From contig JBBMOA010000020.1 of assembly GCA_037954235.1 (NCBI GenBank), forward strand, positions 22,667,177 to 22,731,176: a stretch of 64,000 bases of DNA, read 5' to 3'. This DNA comes from Aulostomus chinensis (taxonomy: Eukaryota > Chordata > Actinopteri > Syngnathiformes > Aulostomidae). Under the pieces are notes generated by a model. The model was not told the DNA's origin. It saw nothing but the letters and a program-made list of their open reading frames with translations, and did no database searches. Shown in pieces: positions 12,481 to 25,592 of the stretch. How positions within the stretch are numbered: the first letter of the stretch is position 1; every line of letters starts with the position of its first letter. A program made the translations under genes and the position numbers.

Positions 12481-14873
12481 TCCTGCAGGAACCAAACTAC
12501 TTTCATTCATTTTCATTACTACTTTTTTTCTTTAATAAAGACGTAGTGTAGTCCTTAACAGATACATGTACATTCAGGTTTTCATGTCAGGTTATTTTAG
12601 ATCAGAGCCCAGTCATAATGAACACTTAGATCTGATTAACAGGCTCATTTTTAAACCTTTTGATTGATTTGATCAAAGAAGGCATCATTTTCTATTTTCA
12701 GGATAACGTTAAGATAATTTTCTCTTTGCATGTTTGCTCGCTAGAGTCAAATCAGAAGTGTCACTTCTGGTTCAGTTGAGTTTGTCTTTCCTAAATAAAC
12801 ATAAAACCTGAGAAGAAAGCAATCTCATGGAATGAAAAATGACACTTTTCACTTTCATCACTGTCACATAATAACAGAGGAAGAAATCTTTGAATCCATT
12901 AATTCAGCAACCGTTCACGTGATGAAACTTGTGCTTGGCTGCTGCCTTGAGGAAGTCCAGCGTCGTGTGCGACTGTTGGGTTCTAAAGGCTAATTCATGG
13001 TTTCCGTCCCTGCTGGTTTTGGTCAGCGTGATGTAAACATCCATCATGAGGGTCTGCGGATCCTGTCTGCACACCGCTGGATACGTGAAACAGGAGCTTC
13101 TCCCCGAATGAGCGCCCGTCTCCCTCTCCGCGCATCTCCCTCTCTTTCAGTTGCTACAGCGGGTGATGATCTTAGCCGTGCTGCAGCACGAACACGAGCA
13201 CCAGATAAACGGTGAACGAGCGCAGTTGGAAGATAAGCGCGAGCTTGCTGGCGCGACCACAGTTGCCCGCAATGCTGTTAATATGTAGCAGCTCTGGGGT
13301 GAGAGATTGCTGTCTGGATTCTGGATAGCTTCATGCTCTCTGTCTGCCTGGGTATGGACTGTATGTACGCATGTGTCTACAGCACGTATGGGAGATGTGA
13401 CATCCCACAACCTGTGGCCCCACCCCTCAGACAACCAGCACCACACTATTTGAAACTTGAAAACCACAACTGGTTTTCCTGCCCTCTCATGCCATGACGT
13501 CAGAGGCTTATGGGGAAAGAATCCCTCACAAGTGTCTTGGCTTTTGATGATTCATGAAACAAAGCCGGAATCTTTAGTGTCAAAGTGACAAAAGGTTCAA
13601 TTTCCGCACAAACGTCCCCTGACTCCACCTTCTGAACAGCCAGTATTTGCTGCTTTTTTCTTTTTCTTTTGTTTATATGATATTGAGTTAAATATTTTTA
13701 CATTAAAATCTCTCTGGTTGTACAAGATTAAAATGTCCATTGCAATTTTGTCAGGTTTTACATTTTTTTAAATGACTTTATTCGGACACAATACATTTAC
13801 TTGATGAATAATTGTTTAAAGCAGTGAGTATAACAATCACAGGCTACTGTGATACATTAGCATGTCCACTGGCGTCTCCCCCTGCAGAGACAAATCATTC
13901 TATTCCACTAGCCCAAGGCCAGCAGGCTGGCGAGGACTATCAGATCCAAATAATGAATATTGTAATTGCATGATAAAGTCGGTGTAAATATACGGGTCTG
14001 GTGGCTCGCCCATGGGGCCTTAGGAATTTAAAATCCATATATGAATATGGATTGTTATGGTGCAGCTCGAGGAATTGCCAGTGTGGATTGATTGGTCCAG
14101 AGTTTGGGGGGTTGTAGTAGGTCTTTCTGGGTGATTGCGCTCATTCCAGGTCTCACATTTACTGCCTCCGCAGTCTCGCTTTGAGGAAATATACACTCCA
14201 GACTGACTGATTGGGTAATTTCTCTTCAACTGTCAGTGTGCCTCTTCCATGTATTTTTTTTCCTAATGCGCGTGTCTTGTAGCCCTTTTAAGTAGTTCAG
14301 CTGCAGCCCAAGGCGAGCCCCCCATCTCACAAGGCACGAGCCGGGACGAGGAAATGATGCTGTCCGCAGCGTTATTGCCGATAGATGGTATCCATCTCAG
14401 GGGTGTATCTGGGTCTTTACTGCTGTTAGTGTATCCATTCTGCCTGCTTCAGTCCTGTTCATGCATAGTCATTGAGCATTGATTTGGAAAAGCAAAATAA
14501 ATTACATGCAGTATTTGTGCTACGGGTGTGCAAGACTGAGCGTGGATGGGAAACTGCACAAGCAAGTCTATACAGTGGGATTGTACATGGTTTATCAGCT
14601 GAAACACACACACACACACACACACACACACTGTACAACCCTTTATAGCCTCGGTCCTCCATGACATGGAAGTTCAAGGAACGTTAGCCTGCGCTTGACT
14701 TCTTAATTTGTGAGCTTCTTTATACAGAGGGCTTTTATTTGCTTCTCCGGTCATGAGAAGAAAAAAAAAAGGAAAAAATTAAAATTAAAAGATTAAATTC
14801 TCCTCCTCCCTCTTTGACCCTAAATAACTCATGGGTAAATCAAACCAGGGGAGGAAAAAAAATAAAAAAAATA

Positions 14874-14875
<2 letters not shown>

Positions 14876-14917
<42 letters not shown>

Positions 14918-14922
14918 GTATG

Positions 14923-14954
<32 letters not shown>
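14876..14954. repeat. Compound (GT)n-(AT)n-(CA)n palindromic tract
   Basis: GT units at 14876-14905, TA-rich centre with GTATGTA at about 14905-14936, then CA units to 14954. The whole is a near-palindrome able to fold as a hairpin. Confidence 0.93.
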
Positions 14955-15996
14955 AAAGAATGCAAGATTTATTGGAATTGTTCATCGGTGCGTCCTTACT
15001 GAAGGGACCCTGCCTGCCAAATGATGCATCGCGCGGTACAAATGTGGTTTTAATGATATTTATTGATATTTCTGGACCTCAACCACTCGCTGCTCCTCAT
15101 GTATTGTCGTTGTGGAAGGAAGTTATGATGTGACTGGCACTTAAAAAAAACAAAACAAAAAAACAGCACCACCATTTCTCTGTGCCTTCTCTGGTGCAGC
15201 AGTGGCGGTAATCAGGACAGTGGCGTGCAGTCACCTTTGCCTCCAGCGCAGGTCTGCTCGTAGAGAATGATGAGTTTGGAGGCACTCCTTTACCTGTGGT
15301 GTTTTGGCCTCAAGTTTTTTGGTATCTAACTTTTTGTAGTTCAGCACCTGGTAGACTAAAGTTTAGTGTTTCTCCCACAACAGCCAGTTAAGTGCAGTTG
15401 TGCCCTGGGCTTAATTTTGGTGTTGTGATGCATGAAGGCGTCTGGTGATTCAATTTTAGATTCATGATGGAATATTTTTAAGTGCTGGAGGTGTGCTGCT
15501 GAATTTAAATGAACACAAGTCATGGGACAGCTTCGTCTATGCCAGTGCATACCAGTCTGAAAAAGGTCCTGTGGTCATGTGATGCTTTATCATAGCCAAG
15601 TAAAAATGGGATCAGATTACCAATATTGAAGGGCCCTGGTGTCTGAAAGCTTGAGTGGGACAGTTGCAGTGCATTTGGCTGACACCGGACGGCGAGAAAT
15701 TAGTGCCTTAAAAGACTAGCTAAATGAAATGTCAATAGCAAGTCATCAATAAGCCTCCGTACTCCCTCCTCACATAATTGAAACCATTCAGAGCTTCAGT
15801 CCACTGCCTCCGTTCCTCTCCACCCGCAGCTTGTTTGCAGAGAACCGTAAATGAGCAGACATCCACCAGGCCGTCCAAAGAGAGACGCAACAAAAAAAAA
15901 TAGATCCTCATCCTCGGCAGAGGGAAGTTTGCTGTCATTTTTCTCCCAGACCTTATTCATGTACAGCCTGACATTTTCAGCTAAATGTGAGCTGGT

Positions 15997-16000
<4 letters not shown>

Positions 16001-16037
<37 letters not shown>
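16001..16037 (+). repeat. (TG)n microsatellite, 37 bp
   Basis: Pure TG tract in intron 1. Comparable short CA/GT tracts occur at 622-650, 14604-14631, 20728-20751 and 23619-23640. Confidence 0.95.
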
Positions 16038-16038
<1 letters not shown>

Positions 16039-17786
16039 CTTGTCTGGCAGCTGTTGATAGGTTGCAGTCGCTCAACAAATGTGTCTGAATGGGTCCTATT
16101 TGAAGGAGTTGTGATTTGATGGCTGTTGGTTTCTCTCGCTCACATTCAATCTCTTTCACCCTCAACAGTCATAGACAGATGTGTCTCGCCGTTCTTGATG
16201 GTTAGGACTTTTCACTGTTGCAGTGGTCAGAATCTTAATTTACCTCTTGGAGGCAGGTCCTTCATTTGTTTCTGATTCGGTGATATTTCATTCAGACGGC
16301 TTCTGTTTTGATCCGCGGCTATTTGTTGAGGCAGCTGTGAAAATAAACGCCGCATTTTCTCCGTCTGTGTCACACTAAACTGTTTCACAGGGTGTGATCT
16401 CTTATCCGCTTGGGATTTATTGTGAAAGAGCTACAGGAAGTGCAGATCAATGAACGGATTCTTTACGTAGAATGAGTTCTAAATCTGCACGAAAGTTAGT
16501 ATTGTTGAACCTGTGGGTCCTTCTTCTCAAGGTTAACGGGTTTCTGGTTGAACGCCTGCAGTAAGGACTGTAGTTCACTCTTAACTTCAGATACTTTAAC
16601 ATTTTGCTCTGCAGCTATGAATATATTAGTAAATTATACACTCAGGAATTTTTGAGCTTTTTTATGTGTCTTTAAAAAAAACAGCAGTTGCCAACTAGTG
16701 GATAAACGAGGAGAAAAACAGACGAAGCGCAGCAGCGAGTTGTCATGATGTTGAAGTCGTCACGTTGCAGATGTATAATGTGGACTTTGTCCTGCGTTTA
16801 TACTTAAAATCATAAAAGTGTTCATTTGTGAGGATTATCTTGTGAAGCAAAGTCTTCCCCTGGCTTTTGGTCCAAGGATCGCACTGTGTTGGAAAACATA
16901 AATATGTCTGTCGAGCAGTGTAGCAGGTAATCTGTTAGCAAGTAAGAACAGGCGTGGAAGGAGAGCCGGGGCCGAATCAATGATGAGCGCATTCAGATTT
17001 ACACTCCTCTGTGTCACTTGAATGCAACCTTTTACTGGCGTGTTAGTGACGGACTGAAGGTGAGCGAGATGAGGAGGGATGCGGCGCACGTTCCAGTCCC
17101 GAGTCAGACAGCGCATTATTATTGCTTTTTGGATCATTAGCAGTCTGCAGGATTGTTTGGATTCCTTTGACTAAAGACGGTGATGTATGCGGAGCAAAGT
17201 GACCCCTCGGCCTCTGGGGGGCTTTGGGTGAATATATCCGTGTAGAATCTATGAGCTGGGCTTGCCATTAATGACCAAAACATGTGCGTTTGTCATAGCT
17301 GTTGGATTCGCGTGGCCGGAAGGGGCAATTTGTCTCGTCTGGCTCACAGCTAACGTACTGCTAGCTCATTAGCATCCCAAGGTTATCGATTGCACTCACA
17401 GTATTAACACTAGAGTGATCACAAACAGGGTAGCGTGGCCTTTGTTGTATTTATTCTCCTTTTACTTGCAGTTTAAAAAGAGAAGCAGCTTCAGTTGTCA
17501 TATTTTCTCAGGTTAGAGTTTAACGTTTGTCTCGTACTGATGTGCAATTTGTGTCGCCTCTACCAGAAATTTAGATGATGCGTTTCATTTAGGATTGACT
17601 GAGGAACAGCTCTTTGTGAATATGTATTTATTTTGCTAATATGTTTTAATCAGATTTTTCACGTCTGAACAGGGTTTTCAGAAAATGTAGGGTCATGAAA
17701 ATTGACTAGAGAGGGTTTGGAAAGGTCATGGACAAGGTAGTAATGAAAGTTTGGAGGAACCCTGTTGAATGTAGAAATGAATATTG

Positions 17787-17787
<1 letters not shown>

Positions 17788-17823
<36 letters not shown>
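17788..17823 (+). repeat. (CA)n microsatellite, 36 bp
   Basis: Pure CA tract in intron 1. Confidence 0.95.
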
Positions 17824-17825
<2 letters not shown>

Positions 17826-19776
17826 CTCTTGCCGTTAAAGGGATTTGTGCCAACCTTATGCAGTGTTACGCGAATCTGTTGTGTGAGATGAGTTTGTGTG
17901 AGGTCATGTTACCACATCCTCAGGTTACCTTTTCATTCCGGCGGGTTGTTTATGAAGTGACTCACCTGTGTACGCCTGTGACAGTGTGTTTGCCCGGCTT
18001 GTCTGCCACCTTTCTCTCTTTTCTTTTTTTTATCACTGTAAAGTCCAAGGACAGAAGTTTGATATCTCTGGTTATGTCAACATGTTGCCAGTTTTTTCTT
18101 GGCAGCGACGAGCCTGGAGTCACTGGCAAAAACAGGCTGGCTGTTTTCAGATCCTTGAGCTGAGTTTGATTTGAAACCCTTCAGGCAACGTCTCTGGAGG
18201 AGATGAAATATTTTGTGCCTCGTAGCCCGGTGATGGAGACGGAGGAAAATGCTCTTGGATATGCAATATTACTGTGTCCCAAGCGCCCCGGGGGTTATGG
18301 CTGGCTGGTTCTCTCTTCCTAACCCAATTCAGCCTAATACCAAGAATCATAGGCTGTCAATCACATACTCCATTTATTTTTCAATCTCCGCTTCCCTCTG
18401 TGGCTCACTTCTCCACCGGAGAGCTTGCGTTCTCACATTGCAAATATCCTGCTTATCATATCAGCTAAGGACTTTGTCATCTCCTTGTTGGATAGGAAAT
18501 GTTAGGATTATTAGACCTGCTCATTTACGACTGCGGCGTTTACACGCGGCCAAGCGCAACTTTCCTGCGACTAATACCTTCCATATGCGGTAACACCGAG
18601 TTTCAGGTGAATTCTGCAACCAAAGTTTTATGTTTTTCATTCATTTCTTCTTCTTTGTTTGAATTTGTGTAAGGACTTACCGTCCTGCACTCTCAACCTT
18701 GTTGTCTTCTGATAAACTGACCGGTGAAGTCAACAAAGTACGCCAAGAAAAACGAGAGAAATCTGTGGTGTTGAATCTTTAGATCTAAAGCCTATCTTTT
18801 TTTCTGAAGAGTGCTTACCTCAGCATGCACAACCCAGTTTCCACGAATGACATATCCCCTTATCAATCAACTTCTACTTTCGCAGCATGCATATATTTAC
18901 GACGAGCTAACGGACCTTAGCTGTAGCTCAGTGTCTTTGGCTCTTTGCCACCTCAAACCTTATTGTCTCTCCTCAAAGTAAGCTGGCCACAGGCCTGCTT
19001 GATTGATATTGTTCAAGTTTCGGAGAGTGATGTCATCCGTCTCTTTCTGGTGGGTGCTGCTGTCCCATCAGTGCATTCTGTCGGGGTGTCCCCTTTAGTC
19101 ACGGTGATGGTGCGCTTACCTCACGGTCCTCCTATCAAATTTCCTCTCAAAAGTTATTCCCTGCTTTCTGTCCCGTTTCCATATAATGCATCACGACCCA
19201 GCAGCCACAGGACAGCGCAGCAAAAGCTCAAAGTAGCTGAAATTCATTTCCCAATATTGCATCTACGCTCTCTTTGTAATTTACATCTGATTTACTGAGG
19301 TTGCAGGTAATTCTACAATCAGCGTACAGAGGCAGCCCTGTGGGCACGCGCCGCACGTGATGGAGAGCTCGAAAAGGTGCAGCGCGGAGATGGAATTTGT
19401 GTGAGATCAGCAAGGCCAGAAATGAAGCCAGAAAGCAGCCGTGGTGAAATAGAAATATCTGTAGTGAAGTGATTACATTCCAAAAGATTTACGAAGGACA
19501 CTATTGAACTCCAGCGGAGGTAGAAACAAAATAGGCTGCTTATAAAAACACACAGCGCCACAGTATAAATGCCTGGCTGGGAGAGTAGCAGAGTGCATTA
19601 GCCTCTCAGTGAATGTCAAGTGGAATGACCACGGCCATAACTCCATGTCCGCTCTTTATGATAGCATTATAAAACTGATGATGTTTTCATTTTTATATTA
19701 CTGTTGAGTTTTTATTTCCAAGCAGCTCAACCACAGATTGTTCTCCATCATCTCCCCACATGGTCTGTGTGACATC

Positions 19777-19782
19777 CCCCCC

Positions 19783-19815
<33 letters not shown>
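19777..19815 (+). repeat. C9 run followed by (CA)n
   Basis: A poly-C run at 19777-19785 passes directly into about 15 CA units. The C-run-to-CA arrangement recurs at 23601-23640. Confidence 0.93.
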
Positions 19816-20265
19816 GAGGGACTCTTACAGATCAACCCCCAGAGGACCCTGACCCAAAGATCACCTGACACGTTTAGCCGGGCAGCTTATAAATCTCGGT
19901 ATTAACCGCTCTGAACTAGTTTGTCCTCTGTCTCCAACACGTCTCCCTTGTTTGTTTTCCTATCTTTCTCCCCGTGTGTGTTGGCTGTGTGTGCCCAGTT
20001 CAGTTTACTGGGAGGAAGAGAGAAGCCAAGTACACAAGCTAAATTATTCAGCCAAGTATCCTGCAGCCACTTCAGCACATATACAACATCAGTGTGTTTG
20101 TGTGCACCATAATGGATGCTGGTAATTACACTCAGTTGCAGGCTACATGATAACCTTATTTGTTTAAAGGAATGTGGTACACATGGTCCGAGTAGCGTGT
20201 GTGTTGCAGGTATTGGTTGAGACACGGAAAATTTGGACTTTTGTTCCTTTAACTTTTTAACAACA

Positions 20266-20365
<100 letters not shown>

Positions 20366-22075
20366 TTGACCAGCGGCCCTCCATTAAATTTAGTCTCAGC
20401 GCTTGGATGTGAAACTGATTTTGGTTCAATTTTCTCTTTCAACTTGAGGACCTTAATGACCCTAGAAGCTCTGTCAAGCCCCGGAAACTGAATTTAGAGG
20501 CCAACTAGGACCCGGTATTTGTCTATTGATATGCTAGGGAGGGTTTTAATCTCCAGTCAGGCTGATCACCATGTCAAACAGATTCATCTTGATGAACCGT
20601 GTGGCGTGCAGTACGGCGTTGGTCGTCTCAGTCACTCATCCATGGTGACAGAGGTGAGACGCCGAGTCTGATTTCCAATAAAACGTCATTATCAGAAAAC
20701 CAATACTTGAGTGTTGAAACCATCCAAACACACACACACACACACACACACTAATTATGATTCTGCACCTGTTTTCATATTCAGGTGGTGAAACTCTCTG
20801 TTGATTTGCTTGGCCGTGACCTGAGAGCACGAGTGTGTAAACAAACACAGACGACCGACTAAAGCTTTTGTCATCCTGTCTCATTCTCATCTCATCCTCT
20901 TTCCTCACCGTTCGCTCCTAACAGCCCCGACACTAACTGGTTCCTGTGAGGTACCGGGTCCTCCCAAATGTTCATTTCTCTTCCTCGCTGAAGCCGGTGC
21001 CCTAGCATTACCCTCATTAAACTGTGTCTTTATGTTAATGGTCATATAAATAATCTGGGGCCTTGATGACCCACCGGGGCCGACTGGAGGAGACTTGCCA
21101 TGCCTCCAGTAATGTCTGTTAGTACCGGCACAGGGAAGATTTCAGACGGCGATGCAGAGGCTGCTGTCTGCTTGCCTTCATGGACTCTGGAGAATCTTTG
21201 TTGAATTGTTGTTCCAATCGAGGAAGACCGAGTTGGTCAGGTACGGACGCTGATGATAATTAGAATAATTAGACTTACTCGGCAAACCGTCCGGCAAAGC
21301 TGATGTTCCATCAGATTCTCAGGAGTTGAAAACCACCTGTGATGCGGCAGACAACCTGTGACTCACCGCCCTCCCAGTCCGACGCCAGCGAGCTGAAGTC
21401 GTCGGGCCAGGCCGCGTTGTGCGTGCGTTCCAGCCTGACGGAACCTAGTGCTCTTATGTTCTGCTTTCACAGTCAAACACACACTCCAGGCTGCAGGTCC
21501 TTTTATGTCCCAGTCGCTCGTCATTACTGAAGTGTCGACTTCACGTCTGGCTCATCAGCAGCTTCAGCACCAACTTGTGCTTTGGTCAGTGAATGTTTGG
21601 GCTTCACTTAGGAGAACATGGCTTTTGTTTACATTCACTGCCTGAGTCAACTTTGTCAGAATAAAGTGGACGACCCCTGACAATATGGCCGATGTAAAAC
21701 AGGCGGTGCCAAGGTTGTACCCAGAATGAGCCGAAAAAGAAGAAAAAGACCGTTTGGTTGTAGGAGGGATTTGGGCCGGTTGTCCTGTCCAGGGAGGCGC
21801 CGCTGAGTACGCTATCGTGAACGACCTTGTTTTCTGAACAAGTTGCTGTCCTTTTTGTAACTGGTGTGGCGCATGAATGTTAGCCTTGTTAGCGCTGTTT
21901 TAGTGTCCAGTTCCCTCATTAAATAGGCTAGGCTTGGCCTCAGCTTGAGGCACGCAATCACACAACCTCATACCTGGTAGCATGGCCGTACAGCCTGGAG
22001 TTGGTGACTAGCAGGTCGAGTTTGTCTGGTTGATGAATGCAGGCTTGTTGGCCGTTACAGATTCAAACCCTGAGT

Positions 22076-22198
22076 GGGGACAGAGGTGAGGACAGGACAG
22101 AGGTGGGGACTGAGGTGAGGACTGGGGTGGGGACTGAGGTGGGGACTGAGGTGGGGACAGAGGTGGGGACTGAGGTGAGGACTGAGGTGGGGACTGAA
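22076..22198 (+). repeat. 12-bp minisatellite (GGACTGAGGTGG-like)
   Basis: About ten imperfect tandem units of GGACTGAGGTGG / GGACAGAGGTGA, G-rich on +. The unit is a multiple of three, so it yields spurious repetitive peptides (GTEV on +, SPPQ on -). Confidence 0.85.
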
Positions 22199-25100
22199 CT
22201 GACTCAGGCCGACCGTCTCCCTTCTCCGCGCTCATAGGTACCACCTCCCTCACAGGACTGTTGAACTGGCTACAGAAGGTGGTCTGGATTGCTGCCCAGT
22301 TGGGCGCCGTCCAACTGGGAACATCAGCGAGCGATTTACACTGCATCTGTACAACTGAGACACAACAGTCCATCCCCAGGAGAAAGGGCTCGTTAATGAC
22401 TAATTAACCAACCATTTCCGTGGTAAGAGCTATGAATGGGAGAACTTTGCACACACTCACAGATTTTGAACCTCAACTATCGAGAAGACACGCGAGAAAC
22501 TTGGGAATGTGGGGGGGGGGGGGGGGTGTCTAGTAAAATTTAAATTAAGACTGTTTTGAATTAATATTCTTCAGACTTGTCTGACGTCACAGACGTTATC
22601 ATGCAATCCCTTTCGCAATGCAGTGCATGCTAAATCCAGCCCAAGTTTCAAATCACGCAGATAGTAAATGTAGAAGTGCAAAATTCAGGCTTCAGGCTCC
22701 GTTTCGTCCCGCTTTGACAGCGACCTGAGGGGCGGATCTGTGAAAGGAGAGATCCACACGTTGGATGGTTGCATAAAGAGCCGCGCAGACAAGTTAAACA
22801 TGGACTCACGGAAGACAGTTTTTAGTGCCAGAATTAAAATACGGATCTGGATACGAGCGTTATAGGCCCCTTTAAACTCTCCATCCGAGTGGGTTCTATT
22901 ACCACAATTATCATGGCAAATTACACTGAAGCTGCTACAGTGCAAATGGTGCAATAATTAGGGATTGAAGTATCCAGGTATGCTCAGGTAATAAATTTGC
23001 CTAAAAGATGAGAAAATGCCACGGCAACTTTATTATCCCTTTATTTTCTTTTTTTCTTTTTTTTTTTCCAACATGGGGCATAATTACTCTGGAGTGGAGC
23101 GGATCTAATTACATCCGCTTTGTAGTGGAGTTGTGGTATAATTATTACGTTATCACTCGTTCAAGTATCTTTACCAAGAAAATATTAAAGGAGGATTGAA
23201 TAGCATGAAATTAAAGGAACGGAGTCAGCAGCGGCATTTGCTGTGCTCACTATCAGGTCTGTTGAATGGATGTAAACAATATTGATTATCGCCTCAATTG
23301 ATTGGAATTGTTGCATCAGCAAACAATGGCTTCCATGCGCTCGGTAGTGATTGGACACTCAACCCACTGGATTAGAGCTGAAAGTGCATCAGTTGATCCA
23401 GTGATTGATAGGAAGTGACCAGCAGCTGTTGTTACGAACAGATAAAACAACTTTAAAATGTAAAACTGTGAATTACCTGGGTTTTGTTTTTGTTTTTTTT
23501 AAAGCCTCCTGTAAGCAAGGACATGCTGGGACTAAAAATAAATCCAGACTTTGTCCCAGAGGGATTGGCAACCATAACCAACCCACATGGTCTGTGTGGA
23601 CCCCCCCCCCCCCCCATGCACACACACACACACACACACAGAAGCCATCGCACGGATCAAAATTCACATCACCACTGACTGTTTCTGCTGTAAAACATGA
23701 ACCTGAAGCGGCCAGTTTCAGCTGTCCAAGGTTCCATTGAGAACGACTTGATCAAATCACATTTTCCCCCTTTTTTTTTCAAGGACAGTTCCCCCCCCCC
23801 CCCCCCCCGATGATCTCATCTTAAAACTCACTCAGTGGAGATTCAACACCATTGAATTCTAAACTACTTTAATGAACTGATAATAACACATTGAAAATCT
23901 CAGGTTGTAATTTTAAGCTCCTTGTCTCATAACATGAAAACATCTGCGGTTTAATATCAGTTGACTGTCTCAACAGCTTTACAACGTCAGAAATTAATCC
24001 CAACGTACCACTTAGGTATTTGAATCTACCGTCCAGTACTTGATGGGCCTTGAAAATGTAAACACCAATGCCCACAGGATCCATGATGTAGCAGGATGTA
24101 CAAATGGAAACGTTGGATAACGGTTCTATCCTGTAAAACTGTGCATTTGTAATCAGTGCGGATGTACCAGTAACGTCATGATCTTGACCACGAGCACAAT
24201 TCCTGACACGAGGAGGAGAGTTTCACCTCCTTTCCTCCTGTTTGGTGAACCAGAGATGCACTGGTGTGAAGAATACAGGCGAATCATGCACAGCTTCTTG
24301 ACGGAGGTCAACTCCTCAGGAAGACCTGGGGGTGGGACCCAGCCCCGGACTGGGACGGCGATCTCAAGGTAACCCTCCAGGGGTGATATAACCCTGTAAT
24401 GGAACCCCCACTGCTGAGCAGATGAAGACAAGGGGAACCAAACAGCTCGAAGAAAACAAACACAACCGGCTGCTGAGCAGGTACACAGACCTCAGGGTGA
24501 ACAGGCTAACAGGGTGTTACTGGCAGAGAGGAAAATGAGGGCTGAGACAACTGGGGAGCAAATTCTCTGTAACTTTCACCCTAACCAAGGCAGGAGGAAG
24601 CTCTCTCTGGCTCTGCCAAGAGACAGCGAGTCCCCCTCCTCACCTGGACCTGATGACGGCAATCACACGCCTTCCTGTCCTCAGGGGGCAACACTCCACA
24701 GAGTGACAGGCGCAATCAGTCCGAACAAGACACGCGCAACCACGGTGAGGGCAGTGACAGTGTCCCTGGATTCGTGTACCTGTGTCCTCACCTGGATCTA
24801 CTTGCTAGCACCTCACGTCTCGTGTGGCGCTCCAGCTTGACTCCAGCTGGTTTCACAATCGTTCGCCATGCATCCTGGAGACAAATTATGCTTCTTGGCT
24901 CTGTACTTCCAAAGCCTTCGCTGCACAGTGAGGAGCGCCAGGTTGTCATAGACCATCATTCGCTCCACCTACTTTGCTGTGTCTACCGCTGCCTCTGTGC
25001 TGGCCGCTCCGTGTGTGCGAGGATGCCAAGCCGCACCCCCTCTGAGGACCAGACTGCAGCAGGGCTCAATCTAATAGCGCCCCCGTCGTTTTTTCTCTTT

Positions 25101-25538
25101 ATTCCTTCATTAGGTGCTGTGACAAAAGTGCTGAAGATCGATGAACCACATACCCGGGCCGGTGGCTCGGCTGAAATGAAGAGAGTTAGCAGATTTTCCC
25201 TGAATCCAGCTAATTCATATTCCACGCTTATTCTCAGTCATTTGAATGGAGCACAAGTTTACTGGCATTCCCTGCTGCTCAGTCCTCATCTCTGCCAACC
25301 TGTTAAACAAATGAGTGATGAGCTCATGCTCTGCCGCCGCCGCCGACACCGGCACCACCACCGGCACCGCCGCTTCCACCCGCCTCCTCTCTCTGAGCGG
25401 CCGGTGGACATAATGGAGGGAGAGAGAGAGAAAATCAATCTGCCTTTCACAAAGTCTTCATTAGTTTGTCTTTTGTCAAGCAGCTGGGTCAAAACCAACA
25501 GGGCAGCTTCCTACAACCAAGACAAAGGTCAAGTCAAT

Positions 25539-25540
<2 letters not shown>

Positions 25541-25589
<49 letters not shown>
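25541..25589 (+). repeat. (GT)n microsatellite, 49 bp
   Basis: Pure GT tract at the 3' end of the long open frame 24774-25610; it supplies that frame's CVCV tail. Confidence 0.95.

Positions 25590-25592
<3 letters not shown>

Noticed and set aside
15340..15357. RE1/NRSF site (TTCAGCACCTGG)
   Set aside because: Only the left half-site matches; the right half GGACAGCGCC is missing.
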